A DNA stretch of 64,000 bases from Acinetobacter kanungonis (GTDB lineage Bacteria > Pseudomonadota > Gammaproteobacteria > Pseudomonadales > Moraxellaceae). The stretch's first letter is position 1; each line of letters begins with the position of its first letter. The position numbers and the translations under genes are program-made. Under the pieces are notes generated by a model. The model saw only the letters and a list, made by a program, of their open reading frames with translations, searched no databases and was not told the origin of the DNA. The stretch spans positions 310,001 through 374,000 of the forward strand of contig NZ_JAACKC010000002.1 in assembly GCF_009939195.1 (NCBI RefSeq). The letters run 5' to 3'. Below are positions 27,709 through 36,117 of the stretch, piece by piece.

Positions 27709-29553
27709 ATGAGCAAAACTTTTGCTGAATTTCCTTTACATGAATCGTTACAACAAGCTTTACAAAGCCTAGGTTTTACTTCTCCTACGCCTGTACAGGA
27801 ACAATCGATTCCTGCGGCATTAGAAGGTAAAGACCTTCTTGTATCAAGCCAAACAGGTTCTGGTAAAACTGCGGCGTTCTTACTTCCAACGTTAAATGCG
27901 CTTGCAGGTCAAGAAACTTTCGTTCCGTTCAAAGAACGCATGAAAGCCATTACTCAACCGAATATTTTAGTACTTTGCCCAACACGTGAGTTGGCGCAAC
28001 AAGTAAGCCAAGATGCGATTGCATTTGTACGTCATATGAAAGGTGCACGTATTGCTGCGATCATGGGCGGTATGCCATTTGGTAAGCAGATCCAACAGTT
28101 GAAAGGTGCACAAGTTGTTGTTGCAACGCCTGGTCGTTTACTTGACCTTGTGAACCGTCGCCAAATCAAACTCGACAAAGTTGACGCGTTAATTGTTGAT
28201 GAAGCCGACCGTATGCTTGACTTAGGTTTCTCTGAAGACCTAGAAGCAATTAGCGATCTTGCGGCAAACCGTAAACAAACGTTAATGTTCTCTGCAACTT
28301 TTGCACCACGTATCATTACCCTTGCTGAACGCATGATGAATGATCCTGAGCGTATTGCAATTGAAACAGGTCATTCTACCAATACAGACATCACTCAGAC
28401 TTTACACTGGACTGATGGCTTTGAGCACAAGAAAAAACTTTTAACTCACTGGTTGAGCGAAGAAGATCTTGATCAAGCAGTTGTATTTGCTTCTACACAA
28501 GAAGACACAGATATGTTGGCTGAAGAACTTGCTGAAGCAGGTCACTCAGTTGTTGCACTTCACGGTGCAATGCCACAAACCGTTCGTAACCGCCGTTTAC
28601 GTAGCATTCGTGAAGGTCGTGCGAAGATCTTGGTTGCAACTGACGTTGCAGCACGTGGTCTTGACGTACCAACCATCTCTCACGTAATTAACTTTGGTCT
28701 TCCAATGAAGAACGAAGACTATGTACACCGTATCGGTCGTACAGGTCGTGCGGGTCGTACAGGTAAAGCAATTACTTTGGCGACTTACCGTGAGCGTGGC
28801 AAAATCCGTGCTTTAGAAGATTACTTAGATGCACGTTTAGAAGTATCTGAAATTGAAGGTCTTGAGCCATCTCCACCTCCAGCACGCTCTGGTCGTGACG
28901 GTGGTCGTGGTCGCAATGGCGGTGGTCGTCGTGAAGGCGGTCGCGGTGGTTTCGGTGGCGGTCGTCGTTTTGAAGGCGAATCAAACTTCAAACGTCGTGA
29001 AGGTGGCCGTGATGGCGAACGCCGTTCATTCGGTGGTGAAGATCGTCCACGTCGCGAGTTCAACAATGATCGTCCACGTCGTGAAGGTGGTTTCGAAGAC
29101 CGTCCACGTCGCGAATTCAACAATGATCGTCCACGCCGTGAAGGTGGTTTCGAAGACCGTCCACGTCGCGAGTTCAACAATGATCGTCCACGTCGTGAAG
29201 GTGGTTTCGAAGACCGTCCACGTCGCGAGTTCAACAATGATCGTCCGCGCCGTGAAGGTGGTTTCAATGATAAGCCGCGTTTTAACTCGAATGATGACAA
29301 TCGTGGTAACCGTGTAGATTACAAACCACGTAGCGAAGGTTCTTTCGGTGACCGTCCTAAGCGTGATTTTGGTGATCGTCCACAACGTCGTGAAGGTGGT
29401 TTTGGTGACCGTCCTAAGCGTGATTTTGGTGATCGTCCACAACGTTCATTTGGTGGCGAAGATCGTCCACGTCGTGAGCGTTCATTCGGTGGTGAAGATC
29501 GTCCACGTCGCGAAGGTGGTTTTGATCGTCCACGTCGTAAATTCAACGACTAA
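27709..29553 (+). CDS. DEAD-box RNA helicase with Arg/Gly-rich repeat tail
   Basis: A 614-residue ATP-dependent RNA helicase. In order: Q motif (GFTSPTPVQEQSIP), Walker A SSQTGSGKT, PTRELAQQ, VDEADRMLD, SAT, then HRIGRTGRAG in domain 2. From about residue 390 the protein is a disordered R/G/D/F-rich tail with repeats of a 19-residue unit (DRPRREFNN + DRPRREGGFE) and of GDRPKRDF. Such tails bind RNA and can drive condensate formation. Domain order fits RhlE/SrmB/CsdA-type helicases; I do not assign a symbol. A GTG at 27697 in frame is an alternative start. Confidence 0.95.
   Translation: MSKTFAEFPLHESLQQALQSLGFTSPTPVQEQSIPAALEGKDLLVSSQTGSGKTAAFLLPTLNALAGQETFVPFKERMKAITQPNILVLCPTRELAQQVSQDAIAFVRHMKGARIAAIMGGMPFGKQIQQLKGAQVVVATPGRLLDLVNRRQIKLDKVDALIVDEADRMLDLGFSEDLEAISDLAANRKQTLMFSATFAPRIITLAERMMNDPERIAIETGHSTNTDITQTLHWTDGFEHKKKLLTHWLSEEDLDQAVVFASTQEDTDMLAEELAEAGHSVVALHGAMPQTVRNRRLRSIREGRAKILVATDVAARGLDVPTISHVINFGLPMKNEDYVHRIGRTGRAGRTGKAITLATYRERGKIRALEDYLDARLEVSEIEGLEPSPPPARSGRDGGRGRNGGGRREGGRGGFGGGRRFEGESNFKRREGGRDGERRSFGGEDRPRREFNNDRPRREGGFEDRPRREFNNDRPRREGGFEDRPRREFNNDRPRREGGFEDRPRREFNNDRPRREGGFNDKPRFNSNDDNRGNRVDYKPRSEGSFGDRPKRDFGDRPQRREGGFGDRPKRDFGDRPQRSFGGEDRPRRERSFGGEDRPRREGGFDRPRRKFND
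29041..29268 (+). repeat. Four tandem 57-base coding repeats
   Basis: Four head-to-tail copies of a 57-base unit, each encoding DRPRREFNNDRPRREGGFE (the last ends in N). Copies differ at only a few, mainly synonymous positions, so the array is recent or kept uniform and likely varies in number between strains. Confidence 0.9.
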
Positions 29554-29566
29554 GTCTTACGTTCAT

Positions 29567-29597
29567 AAAAAAACCAGCGCATTGCGCTGGTTTTTTT
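29567..29597 (+). terminator. Terminator of the DEAD-box helicase gene
   Basis: AAAAAAACCAGCGC / GCGCTGGTTTTTTT hairpin with a 3-base loop, flanked by long A and T runs, 14 bases after the stop. Confidence 0.9.
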
Positions 29598-29667
29598 ATG
29601 TTTAGTGATTCTGTTTGTAGTTTAAAAAATGTATACTATGTCAAATTTCTGTTGAAATCTGACAAAT

Positions 29668-29793
29668 ATGAACAACAATATAGAACAACAGCCTGTGTTA
29701 GCGTATACGTTAAAAGAGGTCATTATGCCTTATCTTGGTTTTATTCTTTTGATGAGTAATCTCATTTACTTCTTCTATGCTCAATTCATATAA
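29668..29793 (+). CDS. Possible 41-residue membrane peptide
   Basis: An open frame of 41 codons with a polar start (MNNNIEQQPVLAYTLKEV) and a single hydrophobic helix (about residues 19-41). An inner ATG at 29725 follows AAAGAGGT, a good ribosome-binding site, and would give a 22-residue pure helix. A TATACT box lies at 29632-29637. It sits alone between a terminator and mlaF. No family is known to me; the frame could be chance. Confidence 0.4.
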   Translation: MNNNIEQQPVLAYTLKEVIMPYLGFILLMSNLIYFFYAQFI

Positions 29794-29955
29794 CACAGCG
29801 TTCTAAATTTCAGACTGTGCGCACCTGCTCTAATAATTATAATGATCGATTCAAAACACAAATTGCACACAGTTTATCCGACCTAACTAGGTAACATTTT
29901 ATAGTTCAATCCTTTATAGTATGCGTGCTGAAAAAATGCAGGAACTTTCTCCGCT

Positions 29956-30774
29956 ATGAATAATCAAGCACCCCTCGAAACGTCCTCTTTGGTCGAAGTC
30001 AAAGAGCTGAGTTTTAAGCGAGGGGAACGAATCATTTATGATCAAGTCAGTTTAAAGATTCGACGAGGGCAGATTACTGCCATTATGGGGCCATCGGGAA
30101 CAGGTAAAACCACACTGTTACGCTTGATTGGGGGGCAATTGACACCTGATCACGGACAAGTGTTGCTGGATGGTAAGGATATCGGGCATATGTCGCGACA
30201 TGAATTGTTTGCGGCTCGCGCACGTATGGGCATGCTGTTTCAAAGCGGTGCCTTATTTACCGATATGAGTGTCTATGAAAACGTGGCATTCCCGTTGCGC
30301 GCACATACTCAGTTACCAGAGCATTTAATTGCAGAACTGGTGGCGCTTAAGCTGGAATCGGTCGGACTGCGCGGCACAGAAAAATTAATGCCATCGGAGC
30401 TTTCAGGCGGGATGAACCGTCGTGTGGCGTTGGCACGTGCCATTGCCTTAGACCCTGAATTGATTATGTATGATGAGCCTTTTGCTGGACAGGACCCGAT
30501 TGTAAAAGGGGTGCTGACCCGTTTAATTCGCTCTTTGCGTGAAGCTTTAGAACTGACCACCATTATTGTGTCGCATGATGTGGCAGAAACATTATCCATT
30601 GCTGACTATATCTATGTGGTTGCAGAAGGTAAGGTGCAAGGAGAAGGCACACCTGAGCAATTACAGGCTAATGCATCGCCATTTGTGCATCAGTTCCTGA
30701 CGGGTGCGGCTGAAGGACCTGTAGAATATCAGTTTAGTCATCAAGCATATTTGGTAGACGAGGTTCGTGCATGA
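29956..30774 (+). CDS. mlaF: Phospholipid ABC transporter ATPase MlaF
   Basis: A 272-residue ABC ATPase. Walker A is GPSGTGKTT, the signature LSGGM, and Walker [14 protein letters not shown] with the catalytic glutamate, followed by the switch histidine in VSHDV. MlaF powers MlaE in moving phospholipids between the inner membrane and the MlaD/MlaC relay, keeping the outer membrane asymmetric. First gene of mlaFEDCB; its stop overlaps the mlaE start by four bases. Confidence 0.96.
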   Translation: MNNQAPLETSSLVEVKELSFKRGERIIYDQVSLKIRRGQITAIMGPSGTGKTTLLRLIGGQLTPDHGQVLLDGKDIGHMSRHELFAARARMGMLFQSGALFTDMSVYENVAFPLRAHTQLPEHLIAELVALKLESVGLRGTEKLMPSELSGGMNRRVALARAIALDPELIMYDEPFAGQDPIVKGVLTRLIRSLREALELTTIIVSHDVAETLSIADYIYVVAEGKVQGEGTPEQLQANASPFVHQFLTGAAEGPVEYQFSHQAYLVDEVRA

Positions 30775-31550
30775 ATGCTATTGCCTCATTAGGTAGACGC
30801 GTTATTCAAAGTGTTCAGGGGGTAGGTGTTGCAACCATCATGTTGCTGCAAATCCTATTCTCTATGCCAACATGGTTAGGGGTTAAACTGTTTGTTTACC
30901 AAATGTACCGTGTTGGGGTGATGTCCTTGCTGATTATTTCGGTGTCGGGATTGTTCATTGGCTTGGTGTTGGGCTTACAAGGCTATTCCATTTTGGTCAA
31001 CATTGGTTCAGAAGCCATGTTGGGCACCATGGTGTCGCTGACCTTGTTGCGTGAATTGGCACCCGTGGTGGCGGCATTATTATTTGCTGGACGTGCAGGT
31101 TCTGCCTTGACCGCGGAAATTGGTTTAATGAAAGCCACCGAACAATTGTCCAGTATGGAAATGATCGGGGTTGATCCATTAAAACGAATTGTATCGCCAC
31201 GTTTATGGGCCGGCATTTTCAGTTTGCCAATGCTCAGCGTGATTTTTGCAGCCATTGGTATCATTGGCGGGAAATTGGTTGGTGTCGATTTCTTGGGTGT
31301 AGATGAAGGTTCGTTCTGGAGTGGCATGCAAAGTAACGTGCAATTCTATAAAGATATCTTTAATGGCACGATTATTAAGAGTATTGTCTTCGCCATCATT
31401 TGTACGTGGATTGCGGTATATCAAGGTTATGCCTGTGTGCCGACCTCGGAAGGTATTGCGACATCAACCACGCGTACCGTGGTGTACTCATCGCTTTGTG
31501 TATTAGGTTTTGATTTTGTGTTGACTGCGGTCATGTTCGGAGGGGTTTAA
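30771..31550 (+). CDS. mlaE: Phospholipid ABC transporter permease MlaE
   Basis: A 259-residue inner-membrane permease with five or six helices. The conserved [20 protein letters not shown] and [23 protein letters not shown] segment identifies the MlaE/YrbE family; it is the coupling region that touches MlaF. Overlaps mlaF by four bases, and its TAA overlaps the mlaD ATG by one base, a sign of translational coupling. Confidence 0.96.
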   Translation: MNAIASLGRRVIQSVQGVGVATIMLLQILFSMPTWLGVKLFVYQMYRVGVMSLLIISVSGLFIGLVLGLQGYSILVNIGSEAMLGTMVSLTLLRELAPVVAALLFAGRAGSALTAEIGLMKATEQLSSMEMIGVDPLKRIVSPRLWAGIFSLPMLSVIFAAIGIIGGKLVGVDFLGVDEGSFWSGMQSNVQFYKDIFNGTIIKSIVFAIICTWIAVYQGYACVPTSEGIATSTTRTVVYSSLCVLGFDFVLTAVMFGGV

Positions 31551-32218
31551 TGAAATCACGTGCAAGTGAGCTGGCCGTAGGATTTTTTGTCATTGTCTTC
31601 GGTGTTGCATTGTTTTTCTTGGCAATGAAAGTGAGTGGTCTAGTAGGCACCAATTTACGTGATGCTTATAACATGACGGCTCAGTTTGACAATGTAAATG
31701 GTTTAAAACCGCGTGCCAAAGTGACCATGAGTGGTGTCACCATTGGTCGCGTGACGGATATTACCTTAGATCCAGTGACTCGTTTGGCCACAGTAAAATT
31801 TGAGTTAGATGGCAAATTGACTTCATTTAATGCAGAACAGTTAAAGACTGTAGAAAGCAATGCCTTGGAAGAGTTGCGTTATAGCACAGAATATACTGAA
31901 GCAACGCCAGCGCAACAAAAAGAAATGGAACAGCAACTTATTGCGAACATGAAATCCATCACCAGCATTGATGAGGATGCTTACATAATGGTAGCAACCA
32001 ATGGTCTGTTGGGTGAGAAGTATCTAAAAGTGGTTCCAGGTGGCGGTTTAAATTACGTCAAACGCGGTGCAGCGATTGCCAATACCCAAGGCACGATGGA
32101 TCTTGAAGATTTAATTAGTAAATTTATTACAGCAGGTGCGAGTAAGTCATCGACGCCATCGGCAGAAGCTGAAGCACCAACTGAAACAACAGATGCTGAA
32201 CCCGCATTTGTTCAGTAA
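31550..32218 (+). CDS. mlaD: Outer-membrane lipid asymmetry protein MlaD (MCE domain)
   Basis: A 222-residue protein with one N-terminal transmembrane helix (about 8-28) and a periplasmic MCE domain (YNMTAQFDNVNGLKPRAKVTMSGVTIGRVTDI). MlaD forms a hexameric ring with a lipid-conducting pore above MlaFE. Compared with the roughly 180-residue E. coli protein there is an extra segment near residues 95-145 (EELRYSTEYTEATPAQQKEM), a known kind of Acinetobacter MlaD difference, and a Thr/Ala/Glu-rich tail. Confidence 0.95.
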   Translation: MKSRASELAVGFFVIVFGVALFFLAMKVSGLVGTNLRDAYNMTAQFDNVNGLKPRAKVTMSGVTIGRVTDITLDPVTRLATVKFELDGKLTSFNAEQLKTVESNALEELRYSTEYTEATPAQQKEMEQQLIANMKSITSIDEDAYIMVATNGLLGEKYLKVVPGGGLNYVKRGAAIANTQGTMDLEDLISKFITAGASKSSTPSAEAEAPTETTDAEPAFVQ

Positions 32219-32236
32219 TTGAGAGAGGAATTTAGA

Positions 32237-32872
32237 GTGAATATGTTGTTCAAACAAACACTAACGGCTAGCATTTTATCCACCATGATTGCAGGAACTG
32301 CATTCGCTGCGCCAGCTGAAGCTCCTCCAGCATTTATTAAGCGTGTGGCTGATGGTTTAATTGGTCGCTTAAAAGCAGACCATGCGAAATTGCAAAACAA
32401 CCCAGCGGCAGTAAAAGCGATTGTACGTCAGAACTTAGATCCGTATGTAGATTCACAAGCCTTTACGCGTATTGTGATGGGGACTTATGCGACTAACCAG
32501 TACAGCACCGCAGCACAACGTGCGCAGTTTGAAAAAAACTTCCGTGAAACCCTAATTGAAAACTACGGTACTGCTTTTGCGAAGTTCAGTAACCAGACCT
32601 ATAGCATGCGTCCTTACAAAGCGACGGGCAGTGCCAATCCTGTGGTGACCATTGATTTCTTAAACAATGGCGAGAAGATTCCAGTATCATTCCAGTTGAC
32701 GGATAAAGGCAGCCAGTGGAAAATCCGTAACATCAATGTTTCAGGTATCGACTTGGGTCTTCAGTTCCGTAACCAGTTTGCAGCAACGGTAAAACGTAAT
32801 GGTGGTGATCTGGATAAAGCGATTGCGAATTTTGAACCAGATGCTGATGCAGCGGTTAACAAGAAAAAATAA
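32237..32872 (+). CDS. mlaC: Periplasmic phospholipid-binding protein MlaC
   Basis: A 211-residue exported protein. The GTG at 32237 follows GAGAGAGGAA at a good distance; the ATG at 32243 is also possible. The signal peptide ends at AFA-APAEA. The MlaC/Tgt2 family pattern is seen in VKAIVRQNLDPYVDSQAFTRIVMGTY, FRETLIENYGTAFAKF and WKIRNINVSGIDLGLQFRNQF. MlaC shuttles single phospholipids between MlaD and the outer-membrane MlaA complex. mlaA is not in this window. Confidence 0.95.
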   Translation: MNMLFKQTLTASILSTMIAGTAFAAPAEAPPAFIKRVADGLIGRLKADHAKLQNNPAAVKAIVRQNLDPYVDSQAFTRIVMGTYATNQYSTAAQRAQFEKNFRETLIENYGTAFAKFSNQTYSMRPYKATGSANPVVTIDFLNNGEKIPVSFQLTDKGSQWKIRNINVSGIDLGLQFRNQFAATVKRNGGDLDKAIANFEPDADAAVNKKK

Positions 32873-32881
32873 GACAGGTGA

Positions 32882-33169
32882 ATGGTGATTAGTCTCGTCA
32901 ATCAGGAAATGCAGGTTGCTGGTAAAATTGATTATGCCAATGCAGAACAATATTACCAGCAGGGTTTGGCTGTGATTCAGCAACAGTCCTTGCCTATGGT
33001 GGTAAATCTGGCGCAGTTAGAGCATGGTAGTACTTTGGCTTTGGCGGTGTTGGTACGTTGGTTAAGACAAACCCCGCAGGCGCAAGGTTTACAATTTAAA
33101 GCAGTGCCTGAAAAAATGATGAAGATTATTCAAGCCTGCCACTTGCAAGATGATTTACAGATCATCTAA
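32882..33169 (+). CDS. mlaB: STAS-domain protein MlaB
   Basis: A 95-residue cytoplasmic STAS protein, last gene of the mla operon. The region PMVVNLAQLEHGSTLALAVLVRWLR corresponds to the STAS phosphorylation-loop and helix that binds MlaF. MlaB stabilises MlaF and is needed for transporter activity. GACAGGTGA precedes the ATG. Confidence 0.93.
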   Translation: MVISLVNQEMQVAGKIDYANAEQYYQQGLAVIQQQSLPMVVNLAQLEHGSTLALAVLVRWLRQTPQAQGLQFKAVPEKMMKIIQACHLQDDLQII

Positions 33170-33172
33170 ATC

Positions 33173-33203
33173 AAAAAAGCACCGCAATTGCGGTGCTTTT
33201 TTT
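33173..33203 (+). terminator. Terminator of the mla operon
   Basis: Perfect palindromic hairpin AAAAAAGCACCGCA / TGCGGTGCTTTTTT followed by T, immediately after mlaB; symmetric, so it can also serve the convergent corA gene. Confidence 0.93.
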
Positions 33204-33275
33204 ATGGGGAGTCGTGATTCATTCAAGCAGACACCTTGCTGTATTTCGCAGTAAGAGTTGTACAACAATGCATGC

Positions 33276-34289
33276 TTAAATCCATTTTTTCCAGCGGAAG
33301 TAAATCAGTGGACCAATAAAGAAGCCGACAATAATCAAACTCACCGCAACGAAACTGGTGGTGCCGTGGGCAAAGGGTAAAACGTCGGTATTCATGCCGT
33401 AGATACTGGCAACCAGCATGGGTGGCGCAAGCATACTGGGTAAAATCGAGAATCGACGAATCGTGTCATTTTGCTCGGTGTTAATGAATCCTGACGTGGT
33501 ATCCAGTAAGAAGCGCACTTTCTGGAACAAGAAGGCATCATGTTCGACCAGTGAGCGTACATCTTCACTTAACTCTCGAATATCTGCATCATAAATATGA
33601 CTGCCTAAGGCACGCGGACGCGCTAAAAAGGTCAGCACGCGACGTAAGTCAATTAAACACAGTTGGGCTTTACCCAACATATCTTCGAGCTGTGCCAGTC
33701 GGGTAATCATGTCGTCCAGATCCAGAATCTGTTCACGATGACGGTTATTCAGCACTTCTGTGGAATACTTTTCCAAGTCCTTGTGGATATCTTCCAAGAT
33801 ATCCGCAAGCTCATCTAGTTTGGCTTCGAGCAAGCCTAGCAGCACCCAAGTCGGGTCTTTATAGTCAATTTCATAGTCATTACGACGCGCACGTGCACGG
33901 AAGGCACGGAAAGCCACCAGCTTTTCGCCACGTAAAGTAAACAAGCGTTCTTTATGTAAAATAAAGGCAACCGTTTGTACCGTGGCGAGAATGCTGGAAT
34001 TGTCATCCGCTTCACCATCGACCTGATAATTTTTATTTTTCGTTAAAAAATACGTACTGATATGCAAAATGCCATCATCATCACGGTAGAATCGGGCAGA
34101 TGAGGAAATGTCTTCCAAAGACTTTAAGGTCGGCAGGTTTTGATCATAGGCATCCAGTACCCATTGCTGTTCTTCTTGTGAAGGGGCAATTAGGTCAACC
34201 CAGACCAGTTCTGGGTGTAAATCAAAACCGCCATTAATGGTGGCGTCTTCTAAACTACCGCGCTCTGTGGCGTAAAAGGCTTCAAGCAT
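33276..34289 (-). CDS. corA: CorA-type magnesium/cobalt channel
   Basis: A 337-residue protein with a long cytoplasmic domain and two C-terminal helices. The family selectivity filter YGMN is present (YGMNTDVLPF, near residue 298), at the end of the first helix. Forms a pentamer that admits Mg2+. The loop after GMN is neutral-acidic (TDVLPFAHGT) rather than the EFMPEL of E. coli CorA, so other members such as ZntB-like exporters cannot be excluded. Confidence 0.88.
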   Translation of the reverse strand: MLEAFYATERGSLEDATINGGFDLHPELVWVDLIAPSQEEQQWVLDAYDQNLPTLKSLEDISSSARFYRDDDGILHISTYFLTKNKNYQVDGEADDNSSILATVQTVAFILHKERLFTLRGEKLVAFRAFRARARRNDYEIDYKDPTWVLLGLLEAKLDELADILEDIHKDLEKYSTEVLNNRHREQILDLDDMITRLAQLEDMLGKAQLCLIDLRRVLTFLARPRALGSHIYDADIRELSEDVRSLVEHDAFLFQKVRFLLDTTSGFINTEQNDTIRRFSILPSMLAPPMLVASIYGMNTDVLPFAHGTTSFVAVSLIIVGFFIGPLIYFRWKKWI

Positions 34290-34443
34290 GGATGTCTTTT
34301 CTCCCTTGCGCAGTATGGGTTAAATCGATGGGTGTATTTTAGACAAGGATTTCATGAAAAACACTGATCGGATTGCTAATTTATGAAAAAATCTCCTTCT
34401 AGTTTACTTTCGCGGCATGACAAGATCATAACACGGTGAAACA

Positions 34444-35043
34444 ATGACACATTCTATTGCAGTTTTTTGTGGTTCAGCAGTTGGTACAGATACAATTTTT
34501 TTAGATACCGCCCGTTACGTTGGAAAAACACTGGCACAGCAAGGTAAAACCTTGGTTTATGGCGGCGGTCGTTCTGGCTTAATGGGGGTGATTGCAGACA
34601 GCGCCTTACAGGCGGGTGGTCGTGTGATTGGGGTGATTCCACATGCCTTGGTGGATCGTGAATTGGCACATCCACACTTGACTGAATTGCATGTGGTGAA
34701 AAACATGCATGAACGTAAAACCAAAATGTCGGAATTGTCTGATGCATTTATTGCCTTACCCGGTGGCGCAGGCACTTTAGAAGAAATTTTTGAGCAGTGG
34801 ACGTGGGCGCAATTGGGCATTCATCTTAAACCTTGTGCATTTTTAAATGTTGAAGGCTTTTATGATGAACTTCTGAAATTTATTCAGTTGACCACGCAGA
34901 AGGGTTTTACTCATGCACGCTTTACGGAAACTCTGATTGCAGAGGCTACTGTCGAAGAGATTTTGCAACAGTTTGAACTGTTTACTGCACCAACACCGAA
35001 ATGGGGTATGAGTGAGCAGCACGATTTGGTGAAACACGGCTAA
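34444..35043 (+). CDS. LOG family protein (TIGR00730, nucleoside 5'-monophosphate phosphoribohydrolase)
   Basis: A 199-residue protein with the family signatures GGGRSGLMG and PGGAGTLEE, the latter carrying the catalytic glutamates and nucleotide loop. The N-terminus MTHSIAVFCGSAVG fits. Homologues cleave cytokinin riboside monophosphates or AMP to the free base; the bacterial substrate is uncertain. Its TAA overlaps the ATG of the next gene, so the two are coupled. Confidence 0.93.
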   Translation: MTHSIAVFCGSAVGTDTIFLDTARYVGKTLAQQGKTLVYGGGRSGLMGVIADSALQAGGRVIGVIPHALVDRELAHPHLTELHVVKNMHERKTKMSELSDAFIALPGGAGTLEEIFEQWTWAQLGIHLKPCAFLNVEGFYDELLKFIQLTTQKGFTHARFTETLIAEATVEEILQQFELFTAPTPKWGMSEQHDLVKHG

Positions 35044-35444
35044 TGAAACAAATTACCGTCGCTGCAGGCATTATATTAAATGCGAAGCAGCAGTTGTTGT
35101 TGGTGCGTAAGCACAATACCCGCTTTTTTATGCAGGTGGGTGGCAAGTTGGAGCCTGATGAAGCACCTGAGCAGTGTATCTTGCGTGAAATTGCAGAAGA
35201 AATTGGTTGTCAGGCGAAAATTGTGCAGGCTATTGGGCGTTTCGAAACCGCGGCGGCCAATGAGCCTGATCACTTGTTGGTGAGTCATGTCTTCCAAGTC
35301 GAGCTGGACAGTGCACCGCAAATTGCGGCTGAAATTGCGGAGCTGAAATGGATTGATCTGGATGACCAGACCACACCTTTAGCCCCGTTAACCCGTGAAA
35401 TTGTGTTGCCATGGGTGCATCGGTATTTAAAAACGCAGGCCTAG
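35043..35444 (+). CDS. NUDIX hydrolase
   Basis: A 133-residue protein with the Nudix box from GGKLEPDEAPEQCILRE to IAEEIG (pattern GX5EX7REUXEEXGU), positions about 37-59. Such enzymes cleave nucleoside diphosphates linked to another group. The start overlaps the LOG gene by one base, hinting at a shared nucleotide-handling role. Substrate unknown. Confidence 0.9.
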   Translation: MKQITVAAGIILNAKQQLLLVRKHNTRFFMQVGGKLEPDEAPEQCILREIAEEIGCQAKIVQAIGRFETAAANEPDHLLVSHVFQVELDSAPQIAAEIAELKWIDLDDQTTPLAPLTREIVLPWVHRYLKTQA

Positions 35445-35478
35445 TCTGTTTAAATGAGTTTGAACACTAGCGCCATGA

Positions 35479-36117
35479 TTAAGATTGAGCCGCTGCAATA
35501 CAGGCGGCTGCAATTTTTCGGCAGCCCAATTCAGTGAGTGTCTGCTCTAAGGCTTTAAGTGAGCTGCCTGTCGTCACCACATCATCCAGCATCAACACGC
35601 GACGATAACGCAAGGCATTTCTCGGTGCGATTTTAAATTGCTGCTCAATGTGATCCAGTCGTTCTAAACGGCTTAAGCCTTTTTGCGAATGTTGATGTTG
35701 CCGTTGAATCGGTTGCCAGACGGGAATCTTGAGATGCTGTCCTAAACGCTGTGCCAGCACCACGCTTTGGTTATAGCCGCGTTCGGCTAAACGTTGGGTG
35801 GAAATCGGCATCGGGACAATGGCTTGAATCTGTCGATAGTCCAGTTGCTTGAGCAGTCCAGTCAGCAAGATTTGAAAATGTAATTGTTGCTCATATTTAA
35901 ATTGCTGAATCACTCGATCAATCGGGTAGGCATAGTGGCAGGCAACTTGAATTTCGATTTCTTGTCGCTGCACGCTGTGCTTTAACCACGGCAATTGATT
36001 CCAGCAATCCTGACACAAGCTGGCGTGACGCCCACGTTCCAGCCCGCAAAACTGACAGGGCAGTTGCGTATGCAGCCAGTTTTGGGTACTAGACAACAAG
36101 GGTTTAAACATAGGCAT
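35479..36117 (-). CDS. comF: ComF-family phosphoribosyltransferase-like protein
   Basis: A 212-residue protein. It starts with a four-cysteine zinc ribbon (CQFCG...CQDC, about residues 21-37) and ends with a phosphoribosyltransferase domain whose PRPP motif is VLMLDDVVTTGSS. ComF is needed for uptake of single-stranded DNA in natural transformation, a trait common in Acinetobacter. It overlaps the 3' end of recG by 14 bases and follows it on the same strand. Confidence 0.92.
   Translation of the reverse strand: MPMFKPLLSSTQNWLHTQLPCQFCGLERGRHASLCQDCWNQLPWLKHSVQRQEIEIQVACHYAYPIDRVIQQFKYEQQLHFQILLTGLLKQLDYRQIQAIVPMPISTQRLAERGYNQSVVLAQRLGQHLKIPVWQPIQRQHQHSQKGLSRLERLDHIEQQFKIAPRNALRYRRVLMLDDVVTTGSSLKALEQTLTELGCRKIAAACIAAAQS

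Noticed and set aside
29041..29268. CRISPR-like repeat array
   Set aside because: Repeats are head-to-tail without spacers and lie in the coding frame of the DEAD-box helicase tail.
28821..29442. Long open frames on the reverse strand and other frames of the helicase tail
   Set aside because: They arise from the repetitive Arg/Gly codons; compositions are artificial (only R, S, P, or only V, T, I).
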